Shown in pieces: positions 40,128-48,104 of a DNA stretch of 64,000 nt. Below the pieces are notes generated by a model. The model worked only from the letters and a program-made list of their open reading frames with translations. It ran no database searches and had not been told where the DNA came from. Each line of letters opens with the position of its first letter. Positions within the stretch are counted from its first letter, which is position 1. The DNA is from Atopobium sp. ICM42b (GTDB lineage: Bacteria; Actinomycetota; Coriobacteriia; Coriobacteriales; Atopobiaceae), in NCBI GenBank assembly GCA_000564995.1, contig JDFH01000014.1, positions 62,001 through 126,000 of the forward strand. Direction: 5' to 3'. The translations under genes were made by a program, and so were the position numbers.

Positions 40128-40328
40128 ATGCCTAAGATGAAGACGCACAAGGGTTCGGCTAAGCGTTTCCGCCGCACCGGTACTGGCAAGATTATGCGTG
40201 CTAAGGCTTTTAAGAGCCACATTCTTACCAAGAAGTCCCAGAAGCGTATCCGTGGCTTCCGTAAAGAAGCTGTTCTTTCCGCTGGCGATGCAGCAGTAGT
40301 TTCTCAGCGTATGGGCGCTAAGAACTAA
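40128..40328 (+). CDS. rpmI: 50S ribosomal protein L35
   Basis: A basic 66-residue ribosomal protein with the signature [20 protein letters not shown] and [17 protein letters not shown]. The ATG follows the infC stop by one base, with AGGAGGAG immediately upstream. A longer overlapping frame exists, but only this start gives L35. It is the middle gene of the IF3-L35-L20 operon. Confidence 0.97.
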   Translation: MPKMKTHKGSAKRFRRTGTGKIMRAKAFKSHILTKKSQKRIRGFRKEAVLSAGDAAVVSQRMGAKN

Positions 40329-40369
40329 GCGCGCCACCCACCAGATCAAATAACAAGGAGTGATTAGAT

Positions 40370-40729
40370 ATGGCAAGAGTTAAGCGCGCAGTTGCTGGTC
40401 GCAAGAAGCGTCAGACGCTCGTCGAGCGCACAAAGGGTTATTACGGAACTTCCTCTCGTACCTTCCGTGGTATGAAGGAGCAGGCACAGCATTCTGGTCA
40501 GTATGCTTACCGTGACCGTCGTAACAAGAAGCGTGATTTCCGCGCACTGTGGATTCAGCGTATCAACGCTGCAGCACGCATCAACGACCTTTCTTACAGC
40601 AAGTTCATGCACGGCCTCAAGCTCGCTGGTGTTGAGCTTGACCGCAAGGTTCTCGCAGAGATTGCTTACTCTGACGAGCAGGGCTTCGCAGATCTTGCAG
40701 AGATCGCTAAGAAGGCTCTCGCTGAGTAA
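40370..40729 (+). CDS. rplT: 50S ribosomal protein L20
   Basis: A 119-residue assembly protein of the large subunit. It shows [64 protein letters not shown] and [24 protein letters not shown]20 often represses its own operon by binding the leader RNA, and a plausible attenuator lies upstream of infC. AAGGAG precedes the start. A strong terminator follows ~50 bases after the stop. Confidence 0.97.
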   Translation: MARVKRAVAGRKKRQTLVERTKGYYGTSSRTFRGMKEQAQHSGQYAYRDRRNKKRDFRALWIQRINAAARINDLSYSKFMHGLKLAGVELDRKVLAEIAYSDEQGFADLAEIAKKALAE

Positions 40730-40780
40730 CCTCAGTTTGAGGCTTCAGCCAAGCGATTTCTTCGCAGCTAGATAGCTACA

Positions 40781-40814
40781 CCCCGTACATCCCGGATGTG
40801 CGGGGTTTTCTTTT
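40781..40814 (+). terminator. Terminator of the infC-rpmI-rplT operon
   Basis: CCCCGTACAT (40781-40790) pairs with ATGTGCGGGG (40796-40805), with one T-G pair and a 5-base loop, followed by TTTTCTTTT. Confidence 0.93.
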
Positions 40815-40876
40815 GGCAAAAAACTGGTTGCGCACATGGTGTTCCGTTGAGGTCCTGGCGAGCCTGATTTTCTCGC

Positions 40877-41175
40877 CATGTCTGAGCAATTTGCCGGAAA
40901 AGTACATGAAGTCTGAGTAGTTTTGCCGGTTTTTCTCGCCATGTCTGAGTAAATTCACTCAGACATGATGCAGCTTTCAGGCTCAAAAATTCTAGGGCCA
41001 CGTAGTCTATCTTTCATGCGCCTGATTTCTGCAAAGAATCTGTAAATTTTGCCTAAAAATGCAAAAGAAACTGTGGATTTGCCTGATTTTGTCAAAGAAT
41101 CTGTATCTAAAGTACAGATTCTTTGCACTTTTTAGGCGCGTGCGTTGTTATGGAGTACCTGGCGAGAAACCCGTG
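40877..41175 (+). repeat. Structured intergenic repeat, copy A (~299 bp)
   Basis: Strongly similar to 58296-58575, same orientation, also between convergent genes. From 5' to 3' it has two short repeats around catgtctgag...tttgcc, a perfect hairpin CATGTCTGAGT/ACTCAGACATG (40940-40967), and an outer stem GCGCCT (41018-41023) / AGGCGC (41134-41139). The outer stem encloses repeated rcaaagaatctgt units and a perfect hairpin AAAGAATCTGT/ACAGATTCTTT (41094-41124). It ends with CCTGGCGAGAAACCCGTG. It contains no open reading frame of note. It may be a REP/MITE-like element or a structured RNA; no known family is recognised. From 41176 to 41261 only a short GCAGCC hexamer run (about 41175-41198) is seen. 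Confidence 0.85.
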
Positions 41176-41261
41176 CAGCCGCAGCCGCAGCCGCAGCCAC
41201 AGCTCACGTAAACGAAACCGCGAGTTCACGGAAAGTTGGCTTGCGAGCATCCGTTTCCAGC

Positions 41262-42482
41262 TTATTCGCTCTTGTGGTCTCTGTGAATGAGTTCTTCGAT
41301 GTGCTCGTGTTCTTCTTCGTGGAGCTGCTTAATCTCTTCATCGAAGCCTGGATCTTTAGGGGTAATGAGTTCATCTTCACCAGTCTTTGGATCAGTATGG
41401 TGAAGCAGAACAGGCTCAAAGAGGTGCAGGTACTTTGCAAAGAAAGCAGACATAGTAAGTAGCATGACAAAAATTGCAATACGAGGCAGCGTATTGACCT
41501 GCGTCATAATGAGCGAGCCAACGCACAGAAGGGCAGTCCAACCGTACATCAAAAGTACCGCTTGGCGCTGATTATAACCGTGAGCCATTAAGCGGTGATG
41601 GATGTGTCCGCGGTCGGCAGTAGCAAAACTGACGTGTGCGCGGGTACGGCGAACAATTGCGGAGAAGGTATCGATGATTGGAATACCTGCAACGACGAGA
41701 GGAACAATGATGGTTGTGAGTCCCGCCCAACGAGTGACAGACAAAAGCGAAATTGTTCCCAGAGCAAATCCCAAGGTTAGCGAACCAGAATCGCCCATGA
41801 AGATTGTTGCAGGATAGGAGTTGTGAACTAAGAATCCCAGTGTGGTGCCTGCGATTGCTGCACTTAAAAGAGCTGCGTCAAAGCGACCCGCCCAGATAGA
41901 AAGCACAAACATAGTGGTAGAGGCAATGCAGGTAATACCTGAAGAAAGTCCGTCAAGGCCGTCGATAAGGTTAATGATGTTGGCGTAAGCAACCAGGTAA
42001 ATGACAGTTGCTGGATAGGCGAGCCATCCAAGATCCACAAAGCCGTACGCGGAAAACGGATCAACAACGTTACCGATAATCAGACCGCTTGCAGCCGCGA
42101 TGCTTGCTGCAATTACCTGACCAGCGAGTTTCTGAATAGGCTTGAGAGAAAAAATGTCGTCAAGCAATCCGGTCAAGAAAATTACCGCAAAGGCTGCGCC
42201 AACAACCCAAAAATTAACGTTCAGGTAATAGCGAGAAGAAAGCGTAATCTCGGCATGTCCAAGGATTGCTTCAACGCCATAACGCACCAGCATAGCAACG
42301 GCTAACCCAAAGAAAATTGCAACGCCGCCCATGCGAGGAATAGGCTTTTTATTGACTCGACGAGCAGAGGGTTTATCGACAACTCCAAGCTTCCAAGCCA
42401 GTTGACGAACGGCAGGGGTAATCAGAGCTGAACCAAGACCAGCCGAGAGGAAAACACAAAACATGGTTACCCAGAGGTTCAA
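41262..42482 (-). CDS. MraY-family glycosyltransferase (WecA/TagO-type undecaprenyl-phosphate sugar-1-phosphate transferase)
   Basis: A 406-residue polytopic enzyme (about 11 helices) that transfers a HexNAc-1-P from UDP-sugar to undecaprenyl phosphate, starting wall teichoic acid-, capsule- or glycopolymer-type chains. The signatures are PIPRMGG, FLTGLLDDIFSLKP (the DD pair), NIINLIDGLDGLSSG, FMGDSGSLTLGFALG and the HIHHRL motif typical of the WecA/TagO branch rather than MraY itself. The C-terminal ~70 residues are cytoplasmic, acidic and His-rich (HEEEHEHIEELIHRDH). The gene stands alone, convergent with rplT and divergent from the 6S-like RNA. The exact sugar is unknown. Confidence 0.9.
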   Translation of the reverse strand: MNLWVTMFCVFLSAGLGSALITPAVRQLAWKLGVVDKPSARRVNKKPIPRMGGVAIFFGLAVAMLVRYGVEAILGHAEITLSSRYYLNVNFWVVGAAFAVIFLTGLLDDIFSLKPIQKLAGQVIAASIAAASGLIIGNVVDPFSAYGFVDLGWLAYPATVIYLVAYANIINLIDGLDGLSSGITCIASTTMFVLSIWAGRFDAALLSAAIAGTTLGFLVHNSYPATIFMGDSGSLTLGFALGTISLLSVTRWAGLTTIIVPLVVAGIPIIDTFSAIVRRTRAHVSFATADRGHIHHRLMAHGYNQRQAVLLMYGWTALLCVGSLIMTQVNTLPRIAIFVMLLTMSAFFAKYLHLFEPVLLHHTDPKTGEDELITPKDPGFDEEIKQLHEEEHEHIEELIHRDHKSE

Positions 42483-42580
42483 GCCGTATACCCTCCAATA
42501 AAAAACAGTATTTAACTGCTAAAATCCATACCATTTAATTGTGCTGCTCATTAAAAAACAAGTCAAGACTTTAATCTTTT

Positions 42581-42597
42581 TATAATCTCTTTATAGT
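42581..42597 (+). promoter_or_regulatory. -10 elements upstream of the 6S-like RNA
   Basis: TATAAT (42581-42586) and TATAGT (42592-42597) lie in an A/T-rich stretch. The second would start transcription near 42604, at the base of the predicted closing stem of the RNA. No strong -35 is visible; TTTAAT at 42570-42575 gives a 16-base spacer. Confidence 0.5.
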
Positions 42598-42602
42598 AAG
42601 AA

Positions 42603-42770
42603 TTGTCCTTCTCCCGCGGTCTAAACTGGGTGAACCGACAAGTTTTTTCAGGGAGCCTAATCTCGTGTTCAGTACAGGCATCCTTCGTTGTTAAGGAAGC
42701 TGGAACGCCCGAGTGCGGCGCCCACCTTATGAAGGTGGGTTCATAGATGACTGCGGGGAAGGATATTTTT
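42603..42770 (+). ncRNA. ssrS: 6S RNA-like non-coding RNA
   Basis: A ~168-base segment that folds as a long irregular hairpin. The closing stem is TCCTT-ct-CCCGCGGTC (42606-42621) with GACTGCGGG-g-AAGGA (42749-42763), followed by TATTTTT. An inner TGAACC/GGTTCA pairing and a 3'-side hairpin CCACCTTATGAAGGTGG flank a large central open region. Overall size, closing stem directly at the promoter, and the GGGTTCATAGATGACTGCGGGG-like 3' segment (22 bases; read at 42737-42758) recall 6S RNA, which mimics an open promoter to bind RNA polymerase. Covariance-model confirmation is lacking. The 115 bases after it (42771-42886) are unexplained. Confidence 0.6.
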
Positions 42771-42886
42771 CTGCCTCGGTAGCCTGTGTTAAAGCTCTGA
42801 CGGCTCGCGGAAGAGTTGCGATGGTCTGCGGAAACGCCACGAGCCTCCTCGCAAGCCTACAGCCGCTCATTCCGCCCGCATAATCA

Positions 42887-42915
42887 TTGACATACCTGCC
42901 CCTGATTGCCACAAT
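42887..42915 (+). promoter_or_regulatory. Promoter of tRNA-Ala
   Basis: A perfect TTGACA (42887-42892), a 17-base spacer and CACAAT (42910-42915, 4 of 6). The tRNA starts 13 bases further on. Confidence 0.75.
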
Positions 42916-42927
42916 AAGTACCGCAAC

Positions 42928-43003
42928 GGGGATATAGCTCAGTTGGGAGAGCGCTGCCTTCGCAAGGCAGAGGCCGAGGGTTCGAATCCCTTTATCTCCA
43001 CCA
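42928..43003 (+). tRNA. tRNA-Ala(CGC)
   Basis: Acceptor GGGGATA pairs with TATCTCC, including the G3-U70 identity pair of alanine tRNAs. A73 and an encoded CCA follow. The anticodon stem CTGCC/GGCAG closes TTCGCAA, anticodon CGC. The T arm is GGGTTCGAATCCC. Confidence 0.97.
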
Positions 43004-43014
43004 TGACTTTGACG

Positions 43015-43039
43015 CGCGCAGAGACCCTGCGCGTTTTTT
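43015..43039 (+). terminator. Terminator after tRNA-Ala
   Basis: CGCGCAG (43015-43021) pairs with CTGCGCG (43027-43033) and is followed by six T. Confidence 0.93.
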
Positions 43040-43084
43040 ATACCACCATCTGCCTGGGCAGATACGACGGGAGGCGAGAAACCC

Positions 43085-44113
43085 TTGGGTAGTGCACCAT
43101 CACCTCATGCCCTTACGTTTTCTGCCTACGACGTCTGTGAACTCTGCCCAAGGCGCTGCCATGCTCAAAGAAACGCTGGTAAAGCGGGCCTTTGTGGAGC
43201 TTCAAGCACTATTCGTGTGGCTCGTTCAGCGCTGCATTTCTGGGAGGAGCCTCCCATCTCGGGCGAGGCCGGATCAGGCGCAATTTTCTTCACGGGTTGC
43301 CCGCTCAGATGCGTGTTCTGTCAGAACCATCAAATCTCGCAAGAAGGTTTTGGCAAGCCAGTCACAACCGAGCGCCTAGCCCAGATGATGCTTGAACTGC
43401 AAGCTCAGGGTGCGCTCAACATCAACCTTGTCACTCCCTTGCACTTCTCGCCACACATAATTGAAGCAGTGACGCTGGCAAAAGAAGCGGGACTTACGCT
43501 TCCGATTGTGTGTAATACCTCGGGATATGAGTTGCCAGAGGTGGTACAGAAAGTCTCGAGCGTCATTGATATTTGGCTGACGGACGTCAAGTACGCAGAT
43601 CCCGCGCTGGCAAAAGAGCTCTCGTACGCAGCAGATTATCCAGAGATGTCTATGGCGGCACTTGAGGTTATGCATGACTCAGTGATGAGTCGCGGCGGTC
43701 GCAAGCTGGACGACGACGGTCGCATGTTGCAAGGCATCATTGTGCGCCACCTGGTCATGCCCACGCACGCGGACGATTCCTGCGAGGTACTCAACCGCGT
43801 CTGGATTCTTTGTCATAATGATGTAGACGTATCAATCATGAATCAGTACACGCCCAACGAGCGCATGCGCGCGGCTGGCGGACCTCTTTCTGGAACGCTT
43901 TCTGACGAGGAGTACGAGTTGGTGCTCTGTCATGCGGATGACCTGGGCTTTGAGAACCTGTGGTGGCAGGAGGGTGGAACCGTCTCCGAGAGTTTTGTGC
44001 CAGCCTTTGACGCAACAGGCGTTGAGGGTCCCGCGCTCAAGCTTCGCATGGCACACGGAGATGCCGCCAACGACGCCACCACCAGCACCTCCGACACACT
44101 AACTGAGGAGTAA
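43085..44113 (+). CDS. PflX-like radical SAM protein (COG1313 type)
   Basis: A 342-residue radical SAM enzyme related to pyruvate formate-lyase activating enzymes but of the PflX branch. An N-terminal cysteine cluster, CELCPRRCHAQRNAGKAGLCG (21 residues, about 18-38), precedes the SAM [4Fe-4S] motif CPLRCVFC (about 72-79, C-x3-C-x2-C). LNINLVTPLHFSPHI, NTSGYELPE, VDIWLTDVKYADPALA and VSIMNQYTPNERM complete the barrel. No glycyl radical enzyme is adjacent, so the target is unknown. Translation appears to begin at TTG 43085; the GGGAGGCGAG ribosome site at 43070-43079 contains a copy of the repeated GGCGAGAAACCC motif. The acidic Thr/Ser tail is low complexity. Confidence 0.85.
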   Translation: MGSAPSPHALTFSAYDVCELCPRRCHAQRNAGKAGLCGASSTIRVARSALHFWEEPPISGEAGSGAIFFTGCPLRCVFCQNHQISQEGFGKPVTTERLAQMMLELQAQGALNINLVTPLHFSPHIIEAVTLAKEAGLTLPIVCNTSGYELPEVVQKVSSVIDIWLTDVKYADPALAKELSYAADYPEMSMAALEVMHDSVMSRGGRKLDDDGRMLQGIIVRHLVMPTHADDSCEVLNRVWILCHNDVDVSIMNQYTPNERMRAAGGPLSGTLSDEEYELVLCHADDLGFENLWWQEGGTVSESFVPAFDATGVEGPALKLRMAHGDAANDATTSTSDTLTEE

Positions 44114-44115
44114 CC

Positions 44116-44568
44116 ATGTCTGTCGAGAAACCCGAAGAGCTCCAAACCACCCCAGCGCCACAGGCGGCTGCGCTCACGGACGCGGAGCGCGCCGAGCTGG
44201 AAGCGCTCCGCGCAGAGAAAGAGCGCAGGGAGCTCGAGGCTCTTCGCGCAGAGAAAGAGCGCGCTGAGCTCGAGGCGCTTCGTGCCGAGAAGACCCGTGC
44301 AGCCCAAGCAGAAGCGCTAGCGCAAGTAGAGGCAGCTGCCGCTGAAGATGCTCAGCTTGTTGCAGATCAGCAGCGTGCTGCACGTCAGGCAGTTCAGCAG
44401 GAGGCCGAGCAAATTCGTCGCATTCAGGAGCAGCGCGCAAAGGGCCGTGCTCTCATGGAGCCAGACGAGGACGACGAAGACATCAAAATGCCTCTGGGGC
44501 AAAAAATTGTTATTGGAACTGTGGTAATTCTCGCAGTTATCTTTGTTGTAAGCCAATTTATTTTGTAG
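44116..44568 (+). CDS. Tail-anchored protein with charged coiled-coil repeats (unknown function)
   Basis: A 150-residue protein not recognised as a known family. Residues ~24-59 are three copies of a 12-residue unit, ERAELEALRAEK, followed by an Ala/Gln/Glu-rich helix to about residue 112, so a long coiled coil or single alpha-helix is expected. An acidic patch (EPDEDDEDIKMP) precedes one C-terminal membrane segment (KIVIGTVVILAVIFVVSQFIL), giving a cytoplasmic helix anchored by its tail. It starts 2 bases after the PflX-like gene and is probably co-transcribed with it. The function is unknown; such proteins can act as spacers or scaffolds at the membrane. Confidence 0.7.
   Translation: MSVEKPEELQTTPAPQAAALTDAERAELEALRAEKERRELEALRAEKERAELEALRAEKTRAAQAEALAQVEAAAAEDAQLVADQQRAARQAVQQEAEQIRRIQEQRAKGRALMEPDEDDEDIKMPLGQKIVIGTVVILAVIFVVSQFIL
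44185..44292 (+). repeat. Three in-frame 36-bp tandem repeats
   Basis: Units at 44185-44220, 44221-44256 and 44257-44292 each encode E-R-x-E-L-E-A-L-R-A-E-K and differ at a few, mostly third, codon positions. Copy number could vary by slippage or recombination without breaking the frame. Confidence 0.9.
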
Positions 44569-44628
44569 GACTGCTACTCTAGATATATCGTCTCACTGTC
44601 AGTTTTTGACCAATCGAAAAGAGCAACT

Positions 44629-46125
44629 ATGTCACTCACTGATCGTACCAAACCCTCAGACGTTAGCCTTAATACAGACTTGTATGAGCTCACGATGGCT
44701 CAAGGTTATTGGGAAGCCGGTCTTGTTGATGCAGAGGCATGCTTTACCGCATTCTTCCGCGAGAACCCCTTTAATGGTGGATTTGCAATTTCTTGTGGAA
44801 CTGGTCAAATTGCTGACTTAGTTGAAAACTTTATCTATGAAGACGACGATATTGACTACCTGGCAAGCATTAACTCTCCTGGTGGCGGTCGTCTCTTTAA
44901 GCCAGCGTTCCTTGAGTTTTTGCGTAACCACAAGCTCAATGTAACCATTGATGCAATCCCCGAGGGAGAGCTTGTTTTCCCACGCGAGCCTATGGTCCGC
45001 GTTGAGGGTTCCATTGTTGATTGCCAGCTCATTGAGACCGCCCTGCTTAACCTGGTCAACTTCCAGACTTTGGCAGCAACTAAGTGTGCTCGCGTTATCA
45101 AGGCTGCTCAGGGCAATCCTGTCTCTGACTTTGGCCTGCGTCGTGCGCAAGGTCCAGATGGTGGCTTGGCAGTTGCTCGTGCTTCCTATATTGCAGGTGC
45201 TTCAAGCACTTCAAATGTCCTTGCCGGCAAAATTTATGGCATTCCTGTTTTTGGTACCCATGCACACTCTTGGGTAATGTCGTTTGACTCAGAGCTTGAT
45301 GCCTTCAGAGCATTTGCAAAGTCCAGTCCAACTAACTGCTCACTTCTGCTTGATACCTATGATGTTCACGAAGGCATCAAGAACGCCATCATTGTGGCAA
45401 AAGAGATGGAGGAGCGCGGCGAGCGCTTGAATGCTGTTCGTATTGACTCCGGAGACCTTGCACGCCTTTCTAAGGAAGCTCGCAAGGCTTTTGACGAGGC
45501 TGGCCTTCCTTACATCAAGATTTCTGTTTCAAATGATCTTGACGAGTACACCATCCAGTCGCTTTTTGCTCAGGGAGCACCTATTGACGCCTTTGGTGTT
45601 GGTACCAAGCTTGCTACCTGCGATCCTCAGCCTTCGCTTGGCGGCGTCTATAAGCTCACCGCTCGTCGTCAGTCTTCCACTGAGCCTTGGACTCCTGTTA
45701 TCAAGCTGTCTGAGATGGCTTACAAGCGTACCGTCCCAGGCATTCAGCATATTCGCCGCTTCTACGATGCAAACGGCTGCCCTGCAGGCGACATGATTTT
45801 TGACCCAGATTACCTGGTAACCAAGAGTCCAGAGTCTAAGGCAACTGTTGTCGACATCATTGACCCGTATTCAACCCACAAGCTTGAAGGAACTTCTCGC
45901 GAGCTGATGGTAAGGCTGGTAGAAGGAGGTAAGCGTGTAGGGGAGAGCGAGTCTATTGAGGTTGCTCGCGATCGCTGCCACGCTGCGCTTATGCGCCTGG
46001 ATGCAGCGTATACACGTTTCTTGAACCCTCAGATTTATCCTGTGGGTCTCGAGCGTGGCCTGGCCAATTTGCGTCATGAACTTGCTGCTCAACATCAGGT
46101 AAAATCTTCCGAGGAAACTGAGTAG
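44629..46125 (+). CDS. pncB: Nicotinate phosphoribosyltransferase
   Basis: A 498-residue enzyme of the NAD salvage (Preiss-Handler) pathway forming nicotinate mononucleotide. The start is typical (LNTDLYELTMAQGYW), as are FLRNHKL, EGELVFPREPMVRVEG, QTLAATKCARVIKAA, FGLRRAQGPDGGLAVARASYIAGASSTSN (active-site His replaced by the RRAQG region of this subgroup), GTHAHSWVMSF, LLDTYDVHEG and VRIDSGDLARLS. The group is the long PncB2-like form common in Gram-positive bacteria. The ATG has no strong ribosome site (AAAAGAG). It stands as a single gene between the coiled-coil protein and argS. Confidence 0.95.
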   Translation: MSLTDRTKPSDVSLNTDLYELTMAQGYWEAGLVDAEACFTAFFRENPFNGGFAISCGTGQIADLVENFIYEDDDIDYLASINSPGGGRLFKPAFLEFLRNHKLNVTIDAIPEGELVFPREPMVRVEGSIVDCQLIETALLNLVNFQTLAATKCARVIKAAQGNPVSDFGLRRAQGPDGGLAVARASYIAGASSTSNVLAGKIYGIPVFGTHAHSWVMSFDSELDAFRAFAKSSPTNCSLLLDTYDVHEGIKNAIIVAKEMEERGERLNAVRIDSGDLARLSKEARKAFDEAGLPYIKISVSNDLDEYTIQSLFAQGAPIDAFGVGTKLATCDPQPSLGGVYKLTARRQSSTEPWTPVIKLSEMAYKRTVPGIQHIRRFYDANGCPAGDMIFDPDYLVTKSPESKATVVDIIDPYSTHKLEGTSRELMVRLVEGGKRVGESESIEVARDRCHAALMRLDAAYTRFLNPQIYPVGLERGLANLRHELAAQHQVKSSEETE

Positions 46126-46193
46126 CCCTTCAGAAGCTACACAACCAACTACGTAATTGCGCTGCACACGTGCACTAAATTTAAAGGAGAACC

Positions 46194-48038
46194 ATGCGCG
46201 AGAAGATCGAGGAACTTGTACGTCAAGCCTTGGCAGATGCCCAGGCTGCGGGTGAGTTGCCTGAATTCCAGATTGATGATGTGGGACTTGAGCGCCCACA
46301 GGACTCATCAAATGGAGACTGGTCTTCTACGGTTGCAATGCGTTCTGCAAAGCTGGCACACAAAGCACCGCGCGATATTGCAGCAGCTCTTGTAGCTCAT
46401 ATTGCCAAAGATGCTCAGATTGAGCGCGTTGAAGTTGCCGGTCCCGGCTTTGTAAACTTCTATCTGTCTACCGCTGCGGGCAATGAGATTTTTAATACTG
46501 TTCGTGAGCAGGGCGCAGACTTTGGCCGTTCTTCTTTTGGCGCCGGTCAAAAGGTCCAGGTAGAGTACGTTTCTGCAAACCCTGTTGGTCCTCTGCATAT
46601 TGGACATGGCCGCTGGGCTGCTCTTGGAGACTCTCTCAGCCGCATTCTTGCCTTTGCAGGCTATGAGGTTGAGCGCGAGTACTACGTCAACGATCATGGC
46701 TCTCAGATGGACGTCTTTGGTCACTCCATATCTAAGCGCTACCTGCAGCTTATTGACATTATGCAGAAGCGCGGCATTGATGCTGACGCAGCTGCTCAGG
46801 TGCTTGCAGAAGATCGCAATGCTTACATTGCAGATGAAGAGGATGCACATCCAGAGGAGCATCCATTTACTGACGAGTTCATTAACTCTCTTGGCGGCAA
46901 TGCATACGCTGGAGACTACATTGTTGACCTGGGTCTTTTCTTCCTTAAAAATGACGGAGAGATCTGGGCAGACAAGTCTGAAGATGAGCGCATGGCAGAG
47001 TTCCGCGAGCGCGGCTACAAGATGATGCTTGAGTCCATCAAGAATACCTGTCATACCGCCCGTTCTGACTTTGACGTTTGGTTCTCTGAGCGCTCTCTCT
47101 ACGTTAAGGATGACCAGGGTAAAGACGCTGTTGACCGCGCACTTGATGCCCTTGATAAGCTTGGATACCTCTATCGTTCTGATGAGGGTGCACTGTTCTT
47201 CCGTTCCACTGATTTTGGTGACGATAAGGACCGTGTACTCATCAAAACAAATGGCGAGTATACCTATTTTGCTTCCGACGTTGCGTACCACTGGAACAAG
47301 TTCCAGCGTGTCGACCACGTTATTGATATTTGGGGAGCAGATCACCACGGCTATATCCAGCGTGTTCGCTCTGCTGCAACAGCTCTTGGTTACCCAACTC
47401 AGTTTGAGGTTTTGCTTGGTCAGCTGGTTAACCTGCTCAGAAACGGCGTTGCCGTCAGAATGTCTAAGCGCAAAGGAACTGGTATCCATTTTGACGAGCT
47501 TCTCGCCGAGGTTGGTGTTGATGCAACGCGCTACACCCTTGTTTCAAAGTCTTCCAACCAGATGATTGACTTTGACATTGAGCAGGTAAAGCGTCAGGAC
47601 AGCTCTAATCCTGTGTATTACGTTCAGTATGCCCACGCTCGTATTTGCTCTATTTTGCGTCGCGCTGCTGGCGTTGACCTTGATGAGGCAAAGGCACTTG
47701 GTATGGACGCTGTTGCAGATAAGGCTATTGGATCTGAGGTTGATCTAGGTCTGCTCTCTGAAGACGCCGAGCAGGCGCTTGCTCGTAAACTCTTTGAGTT
47801 CCCAGGCCTTGTTGAGGGTTGTGCTCGCGATAGGGCACCATTCCGCATTACGCACTACATTGAAGAGCTTGCCGGTCAGTTCCACGCATTCTATACCGTT
47901 TGCCAGGTACTTCCTTCTGAGGGACGTCCACTGGACGCAGAGCTTTCTAAGGCTCGTCTTGCTGCGTGTGATGCAACTCGTCGCGTCCTTGCAATTGCTC
48001 TTGATCTGATTGGTGTTTCTGCTCCTGAGTTAATGTAA
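46194..48038 (+). CDS. argS: Arginyl-tRNA synthetase
   Basis: A 614-residue class I synthetase. The N-terminal Add-1 domain is followed by the HIGH region EYVSANPVGPLHIGHGRWAALGDSL (about 123-147), WGADHHGYIQRV, and the KMSKS equivalent AVRMSKRKGTGIHFDELL. The C-terminal helical anticodon domain includes YVQYAHARICSILRRA and FHAFYTVCQVLP. AAAGGAGAACC precedes the ATG. Expected length and motifs; nothing odd. A large hairpin lies ~30 bases after the stop. Confidence 0.97.
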   Translation: MREKIEELVRQALADAQAAGELPEFQIDDVGLERPQDSSNGDWSSTVAMRSAKLAHKAPRDIAAALVAHIAKDAQIERVEVAGPGFVNFYLSTAAGNEIFNTVREQGADFGRSSFGAGQKVQVEYVSANPVGPLHIGHGRWAALGDSLSRILAFAGYEVEREYYVNDHGSQMDVFGHSISKRYLQLIDIMQKRGIDADAAAQVLAEDRNAYIADEEDAHPEEHPFTDEFINSLGGNAYAGDYIVDLGLFFLKNDGEIWADKSEDERMAEFRERGYKMMLESIKNTCHTARSDFDVWFSERSLYVKDDQGKDAVDRALDALDKLGYLYRSDEGALFFRSTDFGDDKDRVLIKTNGEYTYFASDVAYHWNKFQRVDHVIDIWGADHHGYIQRVRSAATALGYPTQFEVLLGQLVNLLRNGVAVRMSKRKGTGIHFDELLAEVGVDATRYTLVSKSSNQMIDFDIEQVKRQDSSNPVYYVQYAHARICSILRRAAGVDLDEAKALGMDAVADKAIGSEVDLGLLSEDAEQALARKLFEFPGLVEGCARDRAPFRITHYIEELAGQFHAFYTVCQVLPSEGRPLDAELSKARLAACDATRRVLAIALDLIGVSAPELM

Positions 48039-48066
48039 ACGATAGCTAACTATGTTGTTTTGTCAT

Positions 48067-48104
48067 GATACCGTGCAAGTATTGAATACCTGCACGGTAT
48101 CTTT
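48067..48104 (+). terminator. Large hairpin terminator after argS
   Basis: An 11-bp perfect stem GATACCGTGCA (48067-48077) / TGCACGGTATC (48091-48101) encloses a second perfect dyad GTATT-g-AATAC, followed by TTT. The U run is short. Confidence 0.75.

Noticed and set aside
41094..41124. Hairpin in repeat copy A as an ordinary terminator of rplT
   Set aside because: rplT already has a strong terminator at 40781-40814, and the hairpin is followed by GCACTTTTTAGG with no clean T run directly at the stem; its recurrence in copy B argues for an element feature.
42727..42912. 61-codon minus-strand frame opposite the 6S-like RNA
   Set aside because: It has no ribosome-binding site and no recognisable protein features, and it overlaps an RNA structure; treated as chance.
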